A stretch of DNA of 64,000 nucleotides. Origin: Tomocerus qinae. Lineage: Eukaryota > Arthropoda > Collembola > Entomobryomorpha > Tomoceridae. The stretch's first letter is position 1; every line of letters starts with the position of its first letter. Positions 61,632 through 64,000 of this stretch are shown here, in pieces. Both the position numbers and the translations under genes were made by a program. The notes beneath the pieces are model-generated. The model worked only from the letters and a program-made list of their open reading frames with translations. It did not search any database and was not told where the DNA came from. The DNA lies in contig CM034548.1 in the NCBI GenBank assembly GCA_020055645.1, positions 46,616,296-46,680,295 of the forward strand. Reading direction: 5' to 3'.

Positions 61632-62803
61632 TTAGTGGAATTGGAATTGCCACTTGGTCCGATGCAGCTGCTCCAGGTTAGGCCTCCACAGGAAAACGAT
61701 ACGACGGCGTAGATGATCACCTGAAACCAATAAAAATGCCGTTAGAGTACTTTATCTTGACGTCGTGACTTGACCAACAGGAGAATCTGTCTACACTGAC
61801 CATTCCTCAGAGCAAATGGGCAGACAGACCTCAGGAGGAGTCAGAAACAATGAAATAGTGAGGGCAATGCGAGGCAGCAAAATACCTTTCCTCACTCACT
61901 GTCTGTAGCTACTCCTCAACTCTTTCAGCACAGCCACTCGGACTGAGTCAACTAAAAGTAACAAGGGAGGGTAATAGCAGCGATGAGCCGAAGCCCAAAT
62001 TTCATTTGCTTGGCAACTATCCTAATTTCCGTGTTCCGCACTGGAGTAATCTAATGTACTTCCATTGCATGCACTGCACTCAAGGCGAGCCCTTCTGTCT
62101 TCCAATTCTAATTCACGAAGGCTGTACACGTAAACCCACGGACAGTCTTCACTTCACCCACCGATAACACATTCAATTTCATTTGCAAACTTTCCCTCCT
62201 TCACATTCCTAATGGAAAAATCATAGCTACGTTTTTTATTTCCTCTGCACCAAGACACTGATCTTTATTTGTATACTTTTGAAAGCCCGTTATCGAAAAC
62301 ATACATACATATGTAGATCAGTATATTTAGGGAAAATCCACTAAAGCAAAGGCCGAACTATAGTTTATGTAGAAGTGGAAATAGGTTAGGTTATATACAA
62401 TACATATTACCTTTCACAGCTATGTAGTATCTCTTCTTCTACAGCAACACCGCCGGGCCGGGTAGTACATAGTAGAAGTTTGCATTATATAATAAAAATA
62501 TTATCATATACCTACATATAGATACGGAGCAGAACTACTGTGCATGGACCTACCTCCATCCTCAAGTAGTAGCGAGCAGAGCAGGGAGGAGGTAGTTGAG
62601 TCAGAGAAACATTGTGTGATCTTTGTTCTTCTCCTGGTTGCAACAATAGAATGAATACTTATGTTACGGGTCAATGTGCATTGACACAAAAGCCATAGAT
62701 CGTAGCCACAGAAGAAACGAAGAGCGCCTTGAGACCCGAATAAAAATGCAGGATTCAATAGACCAGTTACACACACAGCCAAACAAATGAATAAAAGCCG
62801 CAT
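61632..62803 (-). CDS. Candidate two-exon gene for a small secreted protein
   Basis: Exon A 62803-62554 starts MRLLFICLAVCVTGLLNPAF, a plausible signal peptide, and runs 83 codons to donor GGAG|gtaggt. Exon B 61720-61632 follows acceptor ttggtttcag|GT and in matching phase gives DHLRRRIVFLWRPNLEQLHR ending QFQFH and stop, 112 aa in total. It has five cysteines and basic clusters (RRR). Against it: Kozak context is weak, no family is recognised, and exon B is also open in another frame (VIIYAVVSFSCGGLTWSSCI, ending at 61628), so B could instead be the last exon of a gene starting outside the window. Confidence 0.28.
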
Positions 62804-64000
62804 GGATCGAGTCAGAGAGAGACCTGGAGGAAGGAGTCAGTGAGTGAACGACAGACAGCCAAACCAACTGCCCTCCAGCCCAAAGTCCTAGCACAATGAG
62901 AAATATGAGATGAGCGAGATGACGCGCGGAGTTATAGTAATAGTAACCTTAAACGAAGATGGTCCAGACAAAGGGAGGACAGACATTCTACACAGACCTA
63001 CTACACATGAAGCAAAAAAGCCCAATCTCATTGTCAGTCATCTCGAACAGATAAAGAAGTAATTTTGCAGAGTGTGATGCGAGGAGGAGCTCCCGGCTGG
63101 GCCCACTTTACTTTATTTATCAGATTTCATTTATGGTGGGGCAAAAGAGACAACAGAAAGTCAGGCCAAGTCAATAAATACGCATTGCCAGAGTCACTAT
63201 TTTTACTCTATCGCAACTTTATGAATTATTTGCACAATTACTACACGGAGTTTCGACTTTCTTCTGTTTCTCATTGTCAGTGCGTCTTCTGAATAAATTC
63301 CTTGCCCTTGGCATGGCATGGCATGGCACCCACCGGAAATCAAACTTGTCTTTCCCCTCAACATCTCAATATTCCTACGCTACACGTAACCTTTAGTGAC
63401 AAACAATAAGATGAGAAAATGTCAAAGGAGGGAGCGGAATTTCCTCGGCCGCTCTTCAGCCACTTCTTCTTCTACTACTACTGATATGTGTACACTACTA
63501 ACTGCTACATAGAAGTAGTAAGCACTATTTGCCTAGGGAAAGTACAAACTACATGGACTATTTAGTCCCACCTCTCTCAAACTTACTTTCCCATGCATGT
63601 GCAATTGAATGGAGAAATGAAAAAACCTTCTCGACCTACGTTAAGAACTTACAATTAGCTAGTTTTCACTTTTGTCGGAAGATGCATTCTCATTCTAAAC
63701 CGGTTTCTTGAGACTACTAGCACTGGAGGTAAAAGGAGAAAGTGGAAGGAAGTATTTGAGGATGTACGGCATAAACGACAACAAGGACATAAAACATGTG
63801 ATATCCATTTTTATTTCCGTCGCCCACCAAGGAATTCCTTATTACTCAATTCATTTGACCAACATGCTGTTTACTACTATCTGGGCTAAGCCTTGAAGAC
63901 GCAGCAGAAGAGACTTGAGAGGGAAGTACTTACTTACATACTAGTGAGCACACTGGACAAATGATGAGTCGTATCTCATCAGTTACAATAAATGGAGAGT
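62804..64000. other. Right end of window, no supported gene
   Basis: Only short frames and the (GGCAT)n microsatellite. The window ends without a recognisable exon. Confidence 0.55.
63308..63327. repeat. (GGCAT)n microsatellite
   Basis: Three to four copies of GGCAT in tandem. Confidence 0.7.

Noticed and set aside
1..64000. tRNA genes, rRNA, CRISPR arrays
   Set aside because: No B-box-like GGTTCGAATCC context with a foldable tRNA was seen, and no regularly spaced direct repeats of CRISPR type. A covariance-model scan was not possible.

Overview
The window is AT-rich eukaryotic DNA with long introns and standard GT..AG splice signals. The main gene is an arthropod-type GABA-gated channel subunit of the LCCH3 (beta-like) class. 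A TATA box with a TCAGT initiator and short runs of TTAGG, the arthropod telomere motif, also fit an arthropod. I cannot name the species. Vertebrate or bacterial origin is not supported.

Layout. Positions 1-11.8 kb hold no gene I can support. They carry a cluster of short non-autonomous DNA transposons (7.2-8.8 kb) and a hAT-like element filled with GGCTC repeats (10.7-11.2 kb). On the + strand, 11914-13797 is a four-exon gene for a 250-residue secreted, probably GPI-anchored, cysteine-rich protein of Ly6/uPAR (three-finger) type. On the + strand, 17221-18075 is a three-exon gene for a 79-residue glycine-rich secreted peptide with a clear core promoter. A possible minus-strand exon lies just upstream of it (16718-16982).

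From 53230 down to 21312 on the minus strand runs the complete coding region of the LCCH3 subunit. Eight exons keep frame throughout and encode 492 residues: signal peptide, ligand-binding domain with Cys-loop, TM1-TM3, cytoplasmic loop and TM4. The first intron is about 14.9 kb, the second about 8.8 kb and the third about 5.0 kb. The introns contain a 923-bp piggyBac-type element flanked by TTAA (34769-35691), a foldback element (49664-49781), hairpins and one unexplained 142-codon ORF with a paired-CxxC motif (29563-29991).

The last 10 kb, upstream of LCCH3, has no convincing gene. A phase-compatible two-exon candidate for a small secreted protein sits at 62803-61632 on the minus strand.

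The three supported genes are not an operon or pathway. All encode membrane or secreted proteins, but I see no evidence of shared function. Exons were joined by eye using splice consensus, frame and family knowledge; no alignment was run.
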